Source: Paracoccus aurantiacus (lineage in GTDB: Bacteria; Pseudomonadota; Alphaproteobacteria; Rhodobacterales; Rhodobacteraceae). From it: a stretch of DNA of 64,000 bases. Below, piece after piece: positions 38,637 through 47,570 of the stretch. The notes beneath the pieces were generated by a model, which searched no databases, was not told the DNA's origin, and saw only the letters and a program-made list of their open reading frames with translations. The translations under genes and the position numbers were made by a program. The stretch spans positions 1,070,542 to 1,134,541 of the forward strand of contig NZ_VOPL01000001.1 in NCBI RefSeq assembly GCF_007993065.1, read 5' to 3'. Position 1 is the stretch's first letter; each line of letters begins with the position of its first letter.

Positions 38637-38688
38637 TTTTTGCAAAACCTTTTTGCCGAATTTTCACTTTCTGGGTGGATTTTTGCAA
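38637..38688. promoter_or_regulatory. Repeated TTTTTGC elements between the LysR gene and mmsA
   Basis: TTTTTGC occurs at 38637, 38650 and 38680. The first sits in the dyad TTTTGCAAAA (38638-38647), a T-N-A type LysR half-site pattern, and the last reads TTTTTGCAAG. The spacing allows an activation site near mmsA and a recognition site near the regulator. Confidence 0.45.
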
Positions 38689-38723
38689 GATAGTCTTTCC
38701 GCGAACTGGCATTGGAGGATGCG

Positions 38724-40223
38724 ATGAAAGAGATTGGCCACTGGATTGACGGTAAGGAAGTCGCGGGTACGTCCGGGCGCTTTGCCGATGTCTATAACCC
38801 TGCCACGGGCGAGGTTCAGGCAAAGGTCGCCCTTGCCTCGGACGCGGAAATCACCGCTGCTATCGACAGCGCTGCCAAGGCGCAGGTGAAATGGGGTGCC
38901 ACCAATCCGCAGCGCCGTGCGCGTGTCATGATGGAGATGGTGCGCCTGATCAACCGCGACATGGACAAGCTGGCCGAGGCTCTGTCGTCCGAACATGGCA
39001 AGACCTTCCCGGATGCAAAGGGCGACGTTCAGCGTGGGCTGGAGGTGATCGAATTCTGCATAGGCGCGCCGCATTTCATGAAGGGTGAATTCACCGACGG
39101 CGCGGGCCCCGGCATCGACATGTATTCGATGCGCCAGCCGCTTGGTGTGGTGGCGGGCATCACGCCCTTCAACTTCCCGGCCATGATTCCGCTGTGGAAG
39201 ATGGGCCCGGCCCTTGCTGCCGGGAACGCGATGATCCTGAAACCGTCCGAACGTGATCCCTCGGTCCCGCTGATGCTGGCGGCGCTTTGGAAGGAAGCAG
39301 GTCTGCCCGATGGTGTGTTGCAGGTTATCAATGGCGACAAGGGTGCGGTCGATGGGCTTCTGCACAGCGATGTCATTCAGGCTGTAGGCTTCGTGGGTTC
39401 GACGCCAATTGCGCAGTATATCTATGAAGAGGCCGCCAAGACCGGCAAGCGCGCGCAATGTTTCGGTGGTGCGAAGAACCACATGATCATCATGCCCGAC
39501 GCCGATCTGGATCAGGCGGCGGACGCGCTTGTCGGCGCAGGCTTTGGCGCCGCGGGCGAACGCTGCATGGCGATTTCGGTCGCCGTGCCGGTGGGCGACA
39601 AGACCGCAGATGCGCTGATCGAACGGCTGGTGCCGCGGATCGAGAAGCTGAAGGTCGGCCCCTACACAGCAGGCGATGATGTCGATTACGGCCCGGTCGT
39701 GACCAAGGCCGCCAAGGACAACATCCACCGGCTGGTGCAGACCGGCGTCGATCAGGGCGCGGAACTTGTCGTCGATGGCCGCGATTTCAGCCTGCAGGGC
39801 TACGAGGACGGCTTTTTCGTCGGCCCGCATCTGTTCGACCGCGTGACCCCCGATATGGACATCTACAAGACCGAGATCTTTGGCCCCGTCCTGTCCACGG
39901 TTCGCGCGCAAACCTACGAAGAAGCCATCGGGCTTGCCCTCGACCACGAATACGGCAACGGCACCGCGATCTTCACCCGCGACGGCGACACCGCCCGCGA
40001 TTTCGCCAGCCGCATCAATATCGGCATGGTGGGCGTCAACGTCCCGATCCCGGTTCCTCTGGCCTATCACACCTTCGGCGGCTGGAAGAAATCGGGCTTC
40101 GGCGACCTGAACCAGCACGGCCCGGATGCCTTCCGCTTCTACACGCGTACAAAGACCGTGACCGCCCGCTGGCCCTCGGGCATCAAGGAAGGTGGCGAAT
40201 TCAACTTCAAGGCCATGGACTGA
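38724..40223 (+). CDS. mmsA: CoA-acylating methylmalonate-semialdehyde dehydrogenase
   Basis: 499 residues from ATG 38724 with GGAGG 5 bp upstream. Aldehyde dehydrogenase fold with TPFNFPAMIPLWKMGPALAAGN, GFVGSTPIA and catalytic Cys in AAGERCMAISVAV (about 284). The family's MMSDH features, no Glu general base and WPSGIKEGGEFNFKAM at the C-terminus, are present. It converts methylmalonate semialdehyde, NAD and CoA to propionyl-CoA and CO2, the last valine-specific step. First gene of the valine operon, divergent from its probable LysR regulator. Confidence 0.95.
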   Translation: MKEIGHWIDGKEVAGTSGRFADVYNPATGEVQAKVALASDAEITAAIDSAAKAQVKWGATNPQRRARVMMEMVRLINRDMDKLAEALSSEHGKTFPDAKGDVQRGLEVIEFCIGAPHFMKGEFTDGAGPGIDMYSMRQPLGVVAGITPFNFPAMIPLWKMGPALAAGNAMILKPSERDPSVPLMLAALWKEAGLPDGVLQVINGDKGAVDGLLHSDVIQAVGFVGSTPIAQYIYEEAAKTGKRAQCFGGAKNHMIIMPDADLDQAADALVGAGFGAAGERCMAISVAVPVGDKTADALIERLVPRIEKLKVGPYTAGDDVDYGPVVTKAAKDNIHRLVQTGVDQGAELVVDGRDFSLQGYEDGFFVGPHLFDRVTPDMDIYKTEIFGPVLSTVRAQTYEEAIGLALDHEYGNGTAIFTRDGDTARDFASRINIGMVGVNVPIPVPLAYHTFGGWKKSGFGDLNQHGPDAFRFYTRTKTVTARWPSGIKEGGEFNFKAMD

Positions 40224-40284
40224 TCATTGCGGGGGGCGCCATGCCCCCCGTTCGACACGGGACCACAGGGGAAGGGAGGCCCTT

Positions 40285-41430
40285 ATGGATTTCGCGCTCA
40301 GCGAAGAGCAGCAGGCGATTTTTGACATGGCGCGCGAGTTTGGCGCCGAACATATCGCGCCACATTCCGAAGCCTGGGAAGAGGCGGGGACCATTCCGCG
40401 AGAGCTGTGGAGCAATGCGGCCCAGCTTGGCCTTGGCGGGATATTTGTTTCCGAGGAATATGGCGGATCGGGCCTGTCACGGCTGGACGGCACGCTTATA
40501 TTCGAAGCCCTTGCCATGTCCGACCCGTCCGTCGGCAGCTTCCTGTCGATCCACAACATGTGCGGCGGGATGATCGACAAGTTCGGATCAGACGAGGCGA
40601 AGGCGAAGTTCCTGCCCGATCTGTGCAGTATGGAAAAGATCTGGTCCTATTGTCTGACCGAACCCGGGTCGGGGTCCGACGCCGCCGCGTTGCGGACCCG
40701 CGCCGCGAAAGGAAATGACGGCTTCAAGTTGAACGGCACCAAGGCCTTCATATCGGGCGGGGGCTATTCCGACTGTTACCTGACCATGGTGCGCACGGGC
40801 GAGGACGGGCCGAAGGGCATTTCAACTGTCGTCGTCGAGGACGGGGCGCCCGGCCTCAGCTTCGGTGCGCTGGAACGCAAGATGGGCTGGAAGGCACAAC
40901 CGACCGCGCAGGTGCAGTTCGACGACTGCCTGATCCCGCTGGAGAACCAGATCGGTCAGGATGGCCGCGGGTTCAGCTATGCAATGGCGGGGCTGGATGG
41001 GGGACGGCTGAACATCTCGGCCGGGGCGCTTGGGGCGGCGCAAGCGGCGCTTGACAAGACGCTGGCCTATATGGGCGAGCGCAAGGCCTTCGGCAAATCG
41101 CTGGATCAGTTTCAGGCGCTGCAATTCCGGCTGGCGGAAATGGAAACGGCGCTGCAATCGGCCCGCATCTTCCTGCGGCAGGCGGCGTGGAAGCTGGATC
41201 AGGGCGCGCCCGACGCGACGAAGTTCTGCGCCATGGCCAAGCTGCACGTCACCGACCGCGCGTTCGAAGTCGCGAATGGCTGCCTGCAGCTGCATGGCGG
41301 TTATGGCTATCTGGCCGATTACGGGATCGAGAAGCTTGTGCGCGACCTGCGCGTTCACCAGATTCTGGAAGGCACGAACGAAATCATGCGGCTGATCGTC
41401 AGCCGCGGCCTGCTGACAGAGAGGGGCTGA
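40285..41430 (+). CDS. Acyl-CoA dehydrogenase, probably isobutyryl-CoA dehydrogenase
   Basis: 381 residues from ATG 40285 with GGGAGG upstream. FAD enzyme with YCLTEPGSGSDAAALRTRA and, near the C-terminus, QLHGGYGYLADYGIEKLVRDLRVHQILEGTNEIMR, where the Glu of EGTNEI is the usual short-chain ACAD base position region. It would oxidise isobutyryl-CoA to methacrylyl-CoA, passing electrons to ETF. Substrate is inferred from the operon (mmsA before, hydroxyisobutyryl-CoA hydrolase and mmsB after). Its stop shares a base with the next start. Confidence 0.92.
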   Translation: MDFALSEEQQAIFDMAREFGAEHIAPHSEAWEEAGTIPRELWSNAAQLGLGGIFVSEEYGGSGLSRLDGTLIFEALAMSDPSVGSFLSIHNMCGGMIDKFGSDEAKAKFLPDLCSMEKIWSYCLTEPGSGSDAAALRTRAAKGNDGFKLNGTKAFISGGGYSDCYLTMVRTGEDGPKGISTVVVEDGAPGLSFGALERKMGWKAQPTAQVQFDDCLIPLENQIGQDGRGFSYAMAGLDGGRLNISAGALGAAQAALDKTLAYMGERKAFGKSLDQFQALQFRLAEMETALQSARIFLRQAAWKLDQGAPDATKFCAMAKLHVTDRAFEVANGCLQLHGGYGYLADYGIEKLVRDLRVHQILEGTNEIMRLIVSRGLLTERG

Positions 41431-42449
41431 TGGACGATCTGATCATCCGCAAGGACCGCCGCGCCGGGCGCATCACCTTCAACCGCCCGCAGGCGCTGAA
41501 TGCGCTTAGCCACGACATGGCGCTGGCGATCCATCAGGCGCTTGACGACTGGCGCAACGATCCGGACGTCGATCTGGTCATCATTGACGCCGAAGGCGAC
41601 AAGGCCTTCTGCGCAGGGGGCGACATTGCCGCTGTCTATCAGGCGGGTCTGAAGGGCGACCATGCTGAGGGTGAGCGGTTCTTCTTCGACGAATACCGCA
41701 TGAACGCCGCCATCGCCGATTATCCCAAGCCGATCGTCGCCCTCATGCAGGGCTTCGTCATGGGCGGCGGTGTGGGCGTCGGTGGCCATGCCAGCCACCG
41801 CATCGTCGGCGACACGACGAAAATCGCGATGCCGGAATCCGGCATCGGGCTGATCCCTGACGTTGGCGGCAGCTGGCTGCTGGCCCATGCGCCGGGACGG
41901 ATCGGGGAATACCTGATGCTGACCGCCGACCGGATGGGTCCGGGCGATGCGATCCACGCCGGTTTCGCTGATTATTATCTGCCTGAGGGCGACTGGCCCG
42001 CGCTGATCGACAAGCTGGCAGAAAGCGGCGATGTCTCGATCATCGCGGGCGCGCCTGCGCCAGAAGCGCCTCTTGCATCCGCCGATCTGTCTGCCTTCGA
42101 AGGCGAGAGCGTTGCCGATATTATCGCAGCCCTCGAGGCGGCGGGTGATGACACCGCGTTGAAGCCGATCCGCCGCAACTCTCCGCTGTCAATGGCGGCG
42201 GGGCTTAGGCTGGTCCGAGAGGCGCGCAGCGACGCGCGCATGCAGGACAGCCTGCAGCGCGAGTACCGATTCACCAGCCGCGCCACGCGGGACGGCGATT
42301 TCATCGAAGGCGTGCGCGCCCAGATCATCGACAAGGATCGCAATCCGAAATGGCGGGCGGATGCATCGCCTGCGGCGGTAGATGCGATCCTGTCACCGCT
42401 TGGCGCGGACGAGCTGCATTTCGACGAAGCACAAGGGAAAACGCCATGA
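41430..42449 (+). CDS. 3-hydroxyisobutyryl-CoA hydrolase (enoyl-CoA hydratase superfamily)
   Basis: 339 residues; the ATG overlaps the dehydrogenase stop (TGATG). Crotonase-fold oxyanion segments AFCAGGDIAAVYQAG and GFVMGGGVGVG, followed by MPESGIGLIPDVGGSW, with the Glu that HIBCH enzymes use. The extra C-terminal ECH_2 helical region (about 225-335) makes it longer than a true hydratase. It releases CoA from 3-hydroxyisobutyryl-CoA. A separate enoyl-CoA hydratase for methacrylyl-CoA is not in the window. Confidence 0.92.
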   Translation: MDDLIIRKDRRAGRITFNRPQALNALSHDMALAIHQALDDWRNDPDVDLVIIDAEGDKAFCAGGDIAAVYQAGLKGDHAEGERFFFDEYRMNAAIADYPKPIVALMQGFVMGGGVGVGGHASHRIVGDTTKIAMPESGIGLIPDVGGSWLLAHAPGRIGEYLMLTADRMGPGDAIHAGFADYYLPEGDWPALIDKLAESGDVSIIAGAPAPEAPLASADLSAFEGESVADIIAALEAAGDDTALKPIRRNSPLSMAAGLRLVREARSDARMQDSLQREYRFTSRATRDGDFIEGVRAQIIDKDRNPKWRADASPAAVDAILSPLGADELHFDEAQGKTP

Positions 42450-43321
42450 AGATCGGTTTTATCGGACTGGGCAATATGGGGATGCCCATGGCGCTTAATC
42501 TCGCGAAGGCAGGGCACGAGGTGCGTGCATTCGACGTCACCGCGACACCCGAGGCACCGCTTTTGCCGGTCGCAAGTGCCGCAGAGGCAGCCTCGGGGGC
42601 AGAGGCTGTCATCACGATGCTGCCAAATGGTCAGATCCTGCGCGACGTTGCCGCAGCAGTCGTCCCCTCCATGCCGAAGGGCGCGGTTCTGTGCGACTGT
42701 TCCACCGTCGATGTCGATAGCGCGCGCGAGGTGGCCGATCTTGCCAAGGCGGCAGGCATAGGCGCACTTGATGCGCCAGTTTCAGGCGGCATAACCGGTG
42801 CGGCGCAGGGCACGCTGACCTTCATGGTCGGCGGCGGTGACGATAGCTTTGCGACCATCGCGCCGCTTTTTGAGATCATGGGGCAGAAGGCCGTCCATTG
42901 CGGCAGTTCCGGTGCCGGTCAGGCCGCGAAAATCTGCAACAACATGATCCTCGGTGCCACGATGATCGCCACATGCGAGGCATTTTCACTGGCCGGAAAG
43001 CTGGGTCTTGACCAGCAGAAGCTGTTTGACGTGGTTTCAACCTCGTCAGGCTCAAGCTGGTCGGTCAACGCCTATTGCCCCGTGCCGGGTGTCGGCCCGC
43101 AATCGCCCGCAGATAATGGCTATCGGCCGGGCTTTGCGGCGGAACTGATGCTGAAGGATCTGAGACTGGCGCAGATGGCCGCTGAAAGTGCTGATGCGGA
43201 CACGCCAATGGGGCAGCTTGCAGCCGAACTTTACGCGCGCTTTGTCGAGTCCGAGGACGGACGAGGTCAAGACTTTTCGGCCATGCTTCCGCGATTTGAC
43301 CGGCGCGGTCGCGACGGGTGA
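42446..43321 (+). CDS. mmsB: 3-hydroxyisobutyrate dehydrogenase
   Basis: 291 residues, start overlapping the hydrolase stop by 4 bp. Rossmann start MKIGFIGLGNMGMPMALNLAKAGHEV, then the substrate motif DAPVSGGITGAAQGTLTFMVGG and the catalytic Lys helix GAGQAAKICNNMILG (K about 171). It oxidises 3-hydroxyisobutyrate with NAD to methylmalonate semialdehyde, the substrate of MmsA encoded by the first gene. Last gene of the operon. Confidence 0.95.
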   Translation: MKIGFIGLGNMGMPMALNLAKAGHEVRAFDVTATPEAPLLPVASAAEAASGAEAVITMLPNGQILRDVAAAVVPSMPKGAVLCDCSTVDVDSAREVADLAKAAGIGALDAPVSGGITGAAQGTLTFMVGGGDDSFATIAPLFEIMGQKAVHCGSSGAGQAAKICNNMILGATMIATCEAFSLAGKLGLDQQKLFDVVSTSSGSSWSVNAYCPVPGVGPQSPADNGYRPGFAAELMLKDLRLAQMAAESADADTPMGQLAAELYARFVESEDGRGQDFSAMLPRFDRRGRDG

Positions 43322-43440
43322 CAGGTCCGCGCGGCGGAATGCTTCGATACGCTCGAAAAATCGGCAATATGCGGGAACCAGGCTGTGCCTGATGCGTTCC
43401 CCGCTATCAGTGTATCGGTATAAAAGAAAACGAGCAGAAC

Positions 43441-43737
43441 TTGCTGATCCGCAATTCATTCTTCACTCTTGCTGCCGCTGCGGCATTACTCGGCGCGTCG
43501 CTGATCGGCAACGCGACCCTGGGGGATGAACTGCACAAATCTGCGGGCAAGGTGACAGTTGGGGAAGCGGTTGAGGCGGACGAAATCCACCTGATCTCTC
43601 ATCCGGGTCGCTACGGGCTCGGCCCCGATCTGTCGGGAAGCCGGTATGCGATCGTCTCCGGCATGCTGGTTCGCATCAACCCAAAGACCTTGAAGGTTCA
43701 GTCGGTCATCCGCCGTGTCGAAAAGATACTGGATTAG
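43441..43737 (+). CDS. Small exported protein of unknown function
   Basis: 98 residues with a TTG start; no in-frame ATG is close. Signal peptide LIRNSFFTLAAAAALLGASLIG, cleaved near residue 24. The mature part HPGRYGLGPDLSGSRYAIVSGMLVRINPKTLKVQSVIRRVEKIL resembles RcnB-like small periplasmic proteins, in which a short strand pair follows a GxGP motif. It converges with recN, their stops overlapping by 4 bp. TATAAA at 43419-43424 could be a -10. Confidence 0.68.
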   Translation: MLIRNSFFTLAAAAALLGASLIGNATLGDELHKSAGKVTVGEAVEADEIHLISHPGRYGLGPDLSGSRYAIVSGMLVRINPKTLKVQSVIRRVEKILD

Positions 43738-45380
43738 CTGATACCGATCAGCACACGCGCAGCGTCGCGCGCGGCCGGTGTGATCGTCTCGCCTGACAGC
43801 ATCCGCGCGATCTCGTCCACCCGCTCGTCCTGATTCAGCGCATGGACGCGGCTTGTCGTCATGCCGTCATCCACATCCTTGGCGACACGGAAATGCGTGC
43901 TTCCAAGTGCGGCAACCTGCGGAGAGTGTGTGACGACAAGCACCTGTGCGCTCTCGCTCAGCCGGGCAAGGCGGCGTCCGACCGCGTCTGCGGTTGCCCC
44001 GCCAACCCCACGGTCTATTTCATCAAAAATCATCGTCACTGCATCATTGCCGCGCGCGAGACTGACTTTCAGCGCAAGAAGAAATCGCGACAGCTCCCCG
44101 CCCGAGGCGATTTTGTCAAGCGCCCCGGCAGGCGCGCCGGGATTGGTCGCGACAGTGAAGAAGACATTGTCGCGTCCCTCGGGCCCGGATTCGCCCTCTT
44201 CAAGCCGTGTTTCAAAGACCGCGCGCTCCATCTTCAGGGGCGCCAGCTCTGCCGCCATCGCGGTATCAAGCTGCGCAGCCGCGTCGGATCGCAGTGCCGT
44301 CGCCGCCTGCGCTAGCGTCTCGTAATTCGCACGGTGCTGGGTCTGCCGCTGTCGCAATTCGACAAGCAATTCCTCGCTTCCGCTGACCTCTTTCCAGCGC
44401 GACTGCAGATTTTCGGCAAGATCAGCCAGATCGTCAGGCTGCACGTCATGCTTTCGCGCCAGCGCGCGAAGCCCGAACAGCCGTTCCTCGGTGCGCTCAA
44501 GCTCGGACGGGTCGAAATCCATCGCCTCTATCGCTGCCTCTACGCCGCCAAACGCCTCACCGAGTTCGACAAGCGCGCGCGACAAAGCCTCAAGCGGGGC
44601 ATCGAAGCGCCCCTCGGCCTGATCCGCCGCACCTTCCAGCCAGCGCGTCGCATCCAGCATCGCGCCTTCCGCGCCGCCGGGTCCAAGCGCTGCCAGCGCG
44701 CGTGCCACGTCGTCACGGATTCGTTCCGCGCCCTGCATCGCGCGGCGACGGGTATCCAGCGTCGCATCCTCACCCGGCTGAGGGTCAAGCTGCGCCAGTT
44801 CCTCCAATGCATGCGACAGGAATTCGGCTTCCTTGCGCTGCGCCTCTTGCGACGCTTCAAGGGCGGCGATCTGGGCTTCGACGGCTCGAAGCTCGCGCCA
44901 TTGGTTGCGGATCGGGGCAAGGTCAGTCCCGGCAAACGCATCCAGCAACTGCCGATGCCCGCGGGGATTCAGCAGACCACGATCGTCATGCTGCCCATGC
45001 AGTTCGACCAATGTTTCCGACAGCGTGCGCAGAACCTCTCCGGACGCGCGGCGGTCATTGATCCACGCGGATTTGCGCCCGTCAGCGCTGTTCACGCGGC
45101 GCAGAATCAGTTCGGCCCCTGCTTCAATGCCCGCCTCCTCAAGGATCGCATGTGCCGGGTGCCCGTCAGGCAGGTCGAAAACCGCCACAACCTCACCCTG
45201 CGCGGCACCGCTGCGCACCAGTTCAGCGCGTCCGCGCCATCCCAGCACGAAGCCGAGGCAGTCGAGCAATATCGACTTTCCCGCCCCGGTTTCGCCTGTC
45301 AGCACATTGAGGCCGGGACCGAAGTCCAGCTTCAGCCGGTCAATCAGCAGAATGTCGCGTATATGGAGTTCGCGCAGCAT
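43734..45380 (-). CDS. recN: DNA repair protein RecN
   Basis: 548 residues, typical for this SMC-like ATPase. Walker A LTGETGAGKSILLDCLGFVLG (split by the 20-residue limit: P-loop GETGAGKS at about 31-38), a long coiled coil (about 150-370), ABC signature IASGGELSRFLLAL and Walker B VTMIFDEIDRGVGG, all intact. It acts at double-strand breaks, helping bring ends to RecA. It lies directly downstream of bamD on the same strand. Confidence 0.96.
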   Translation of the reverse strand: MLRELHIRDILLIDRLKLDFGPGLNVLTGETGAGKSILLDCLGFVLGWRGRAELVRSGAAQGEVVAVFDLPDGHPAHAILEEAGIEAGAELILRRVNSADGRKSAWINDRRASGEVLRTLSETLVELHGQHDDRGLLNPRGHRQLLDAFAGTDLAPIRNQWRELRAVEAQIAALEASQEAQRKEAEFLSHALEELAQLDPQPGEDATLDTRRRAMQGAERIRDDVARALAALGPGGAEGAMLDATRWLEGAADQAEGRFDAPLEALSRALVELGEAFGGVEAAIEAMDFDPSELERTEERLFGLRALARKHDVQPDDLADLAENLQSRWKEVSGSEELLVELRQRQTQHRANYETLAQAATALRSDAAAQLDTAMAAELAPLKMERAVFETRLEEGESGPEGRDNVFFTVATNPGAPAGALDKIASGGELSRFLLALKVSLARGNDAVTMIFDEIDRGVGGATADAVGRRLARLSESAQVLVVTHSPQVAALGSTHFRVAKDVDDGMTTSRVHALNQDERVDEIARMLSGETITPAARDAARVLIGIS

Positions 45381-45414
45381 CGCCCAGCCCCACAGGATGC
45401 GCCGAGGCGCATCG

Positions 45415-46263
45415 TTACAGCCACTTGCCCTGAATAACCTGGCGATAAACGTCCGTCAGCCAGCTTTTGCCCTGCGGCGTAGCGGTCAAACCGCGACCAC
45501 GAAGCTGGTTATAGGCGTCCTGATAGAAGGGCGAGGACTGGAAGTTATGCCCCAGAATCGCGCCTGCGGTCTGGGCCTCGTCGGTAAGACCAAGCGCCAG
45601 ATAAGCCTCGACCAGACGCATCAGCGCCTCGGGCGTATGGGTCGTCGTCTGGAATTCTTCCACGACGACACGGAAGCGGTTGATCGCCGCTGCGTAATGA
45701 CCACGCTTGAGATAGTAGCGCCCGATCTCCATTTCCTTGCCGGCGAGGTGATCGAAAGACAGATCGAACTTCAGGATCGAACTGCGCGCATATTCGCTGT
45801 CGGGATATTCTTCGATCACGTCGCGCAGGGCTTGAAGCGCCTGGAAGGTCAGGCCCTGATCGCGCCCGACCTCGTCGATCTGGTCGTAGTAACTGAGAGC
45901 CAGCAGATACTTCGCATATGCTGCATCGTCATCGCCCGGATAGGTGTCGATGAAGCGCTGCGCGGCGCCGCGCGCTTCTTCGTATTTCTTGGCCTTGTGA
46001 TACCCATAGGCCTGCATGATGAGCGCGCGCTTCGCCCATTCCGAATACGGGTAGAGCCGCTCGATCTCCGAGAAATAATAGATCGCAGAATCGGGCTTGC
46101 GGCTGTTTTCAAGCTCGTACTCGCCGCGCTTGTAAATCTGTTCTGCGGTGAAGTTATCGACCGGTATGCGATCGCCCGCGCCACCGCGATTGCCACATCC
46201 CGTCAAGACAGCGCCCGCGAGAACGACAGCCATCAAAGTTTTGGGCGATACGAAGCGGACCAT
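45415..46263 (-). CDS. bamD: Outer membrane assembly lipoprotein BamD
   Basis: 282 residues from ATG 46263. Lipoprotein signal MVRFVSPKTLMAVVLAGAVLTGC with lipobox LTGC, then five TPR repeats (RGEYELENSRKPDSAIYYFSEIERLYPYSEWAKRA and so on). It is the essential partner of BamA in folding outer membrane proteins. In alphaproteobacteria it sits between lpxC and recN, as here. The residue count is somewhat longer than E. coli BamD (245), mainly at the C-terminus. Confidence 0.95.
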   Translation of the reverse strand: MVRFVSPKTLMAVVLAGAVLTGCGNRGGAGDRIPVDNFTAEQIYKRGEYELENSRKPDSAIYYFSEIERLYPYSEWAKRALIMQAYGYHKAKKYEEARGAAQRFIDTYPGDDDAAYAKYLLALSYYDQIDEVGRDQGLTFQALQALRDVIEEYPDSEYARSSILKFDLSFDHLAGKEMEIGRYYLKRGHYAAAINRFRVVVEEFQTTTHTPEALMRLVEAYLALGLTDEAQTAGAILGHNFQSSPFYQDAYNQLRGRGLTATPQGKSWLTDVYRQVIQGKWL

Positions 46264-46402
46264 CGGAACCTGCCTGTAAGAAACTGCACACCAGCGAACG
46301 AGTCGGCCCCGCAGCGGCCCGGTCGTCCTAGCACAGAACATCAGGGGGCGCAAAATGGCAATGTGGTGATTTTACCGAGGCTTGCACGCGGTCGCGCAAG
46401 CC

Positions 46403-47341
46403 TCAGGCAACGGCAATCAACGCCCGGGCGTTGACCGGGCCATAGGCGGCAACGCCGGCGCCCGGAAGCCGGCATTCGAGATCACTCTCGCATGTCACCC
46501 ATTCCCAGGCGTCAGGCTCCGCGAAAAGCGCCCGCAGCACCTTGTTGGTCATCGCGTGACCTGCCCTGTTGCCGGTATAGCGCGCCAGAAGCGGCGCACC
46601 GGCAAGCGCGAGGTCGCCCATCGCGTCCAGCATCTTATGGCGCACGGCCTCATCCTTGTGGCGCAGACCGCCCGGCGACAGCACCTTGTCATCGTCAATG
46701 ACAACGGCGTTCAGATAGGTGCCGCCAAGCGCAAGACCACTGGCGCGCATTGCTTCGACATCGGACTGCCGACAGAAGGTGCGGCTGTCCATCAGCTCGC
46801 GCACGAAGGCACCATTAGCCATATCGAGCGACTTTTCCTGACGACCGATCGCCTTGTCGGTAAAGTCGATGTGAAAATCAATCTCCAGATGGTCGGCGGG
46901 TTCAAGCCGTGCGACTGCGTCCCCTTCGCGATATTCGACAGGGCGCGTCACGCGGATCGCGCGCAGCGGTGCGTCCTGGATGTCGATCCCCGCGTCGAGG
47001 ATGCCCGATACGAACTCTGCCGCAGAGCCGTCGAGGATCGGAACCTCGCCCGCGTCGATACGGATAAGCGCGTTCAGGATGCCGGTGCCGGAAAGCGCCG
47101 CCATGATATGTTCGATCGTCGACACCCGGATGCCGTTATCGTTTTCGATCAGCGTGCAGAGCTTGGACGGCACAACATTTTTCCACAGTGCCGCGATGCG
47201 GTTAGTGCCGACCGGAAGATCGCTGCGCTCGAACACGATGCCATGACCCGCGGGCGCGGGCAGGATCTGCATGCGCACAGCAACGCCGGTGTGAAGTCCG
47301 ACGCCCCGAAACTCTGTCGCTTTTGCTATGGTTGCCTGCAT
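46403..47341 (-). CDS. lpxC: UDP-3-O-acyl-N-acetylglucosamine deacetylase
   Basis: 312 residues. Zinc ligand His in STIEHIMAALSG (about 78) and the HKMLDAMGDLAL motif (His and Asp ligands, about 232) are present, with GVGLHTG near the start and the catalytic His in GNRAGHAMTNK. It makes the first committed step of lipid A. It stands downstream of ftsZ but with its own candidate promoter and an ftsZ terminator between. Confidence 0.96.
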   Translation of the reverse strand: MQATIAKATEFRGVGLHTGVAVRMQILPAPAGHGIVFERSDLPVGTNRIAALWKNVVPSKLCTLIENDNGIRVSTIEHIMAALSGTGILNALIRIDAGEVPILDGSAAEFVSGILDAGIDIQDAPLRAIRVTRPVEYREGDAVARLEPADHLEIDFHIDFTDKAIGRQEKSLDMANGAFVRELMDSRTFCRQSDVEAMRASGLALGGTYLNAVVIDDDKVLSPGGLRHKDEAVRHKMLDAMGDLALAGAPLLARYTGNRAGHAMTNKVLRALFAEPDAWEWVTCESDLECRLPGAGVAAYGPVNARALIAVA

Positions 47342-47389
47342 GGTTCTGCCCGTTTGTTTTTTACGGACCGATTGCTGATCCGCTACATT

Positions 47390-47418
47390 CAGTTAGGCGC
47401 GCAGGCAGATCCACTCAA
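47390..47418 (-). promoter_or_regulatory. Candidate lpxC promoter
   Basis: Minus-strand TTGAGT (47418-47413), 17-bp spacer, TAACTG (47395-47390), 49 bp before the lpxC ATG and after the ftsZ terminator. Confidence 0.4.
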
Positions 47419-47495
47419 TTAACGTTTTGTGACTCTCTGTAACATATCCCTGCGGGAAAACCCTGCCTTTTCGGTATTTTGCAGGCATAGCCACG

Positions 47496-47523
47496 AAAAA
47501 GGGCCACCTCGCGGCGGCCCTTT
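47496..47523 (-). terminator. ftsZ terminator
   Basis: Minus-strand AAAGGGCC (47523-47516), 10-nt loop, GGCCCTTT (47505-47498), continuing TT. It lies 48 bp after the ftsZ stop. Confidence 0.8.
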
Positions 47524-47570
47524 GCGACAGTTTGGACACGGGGCCGTGAACGGCCCGCGGCATGTCGTGA

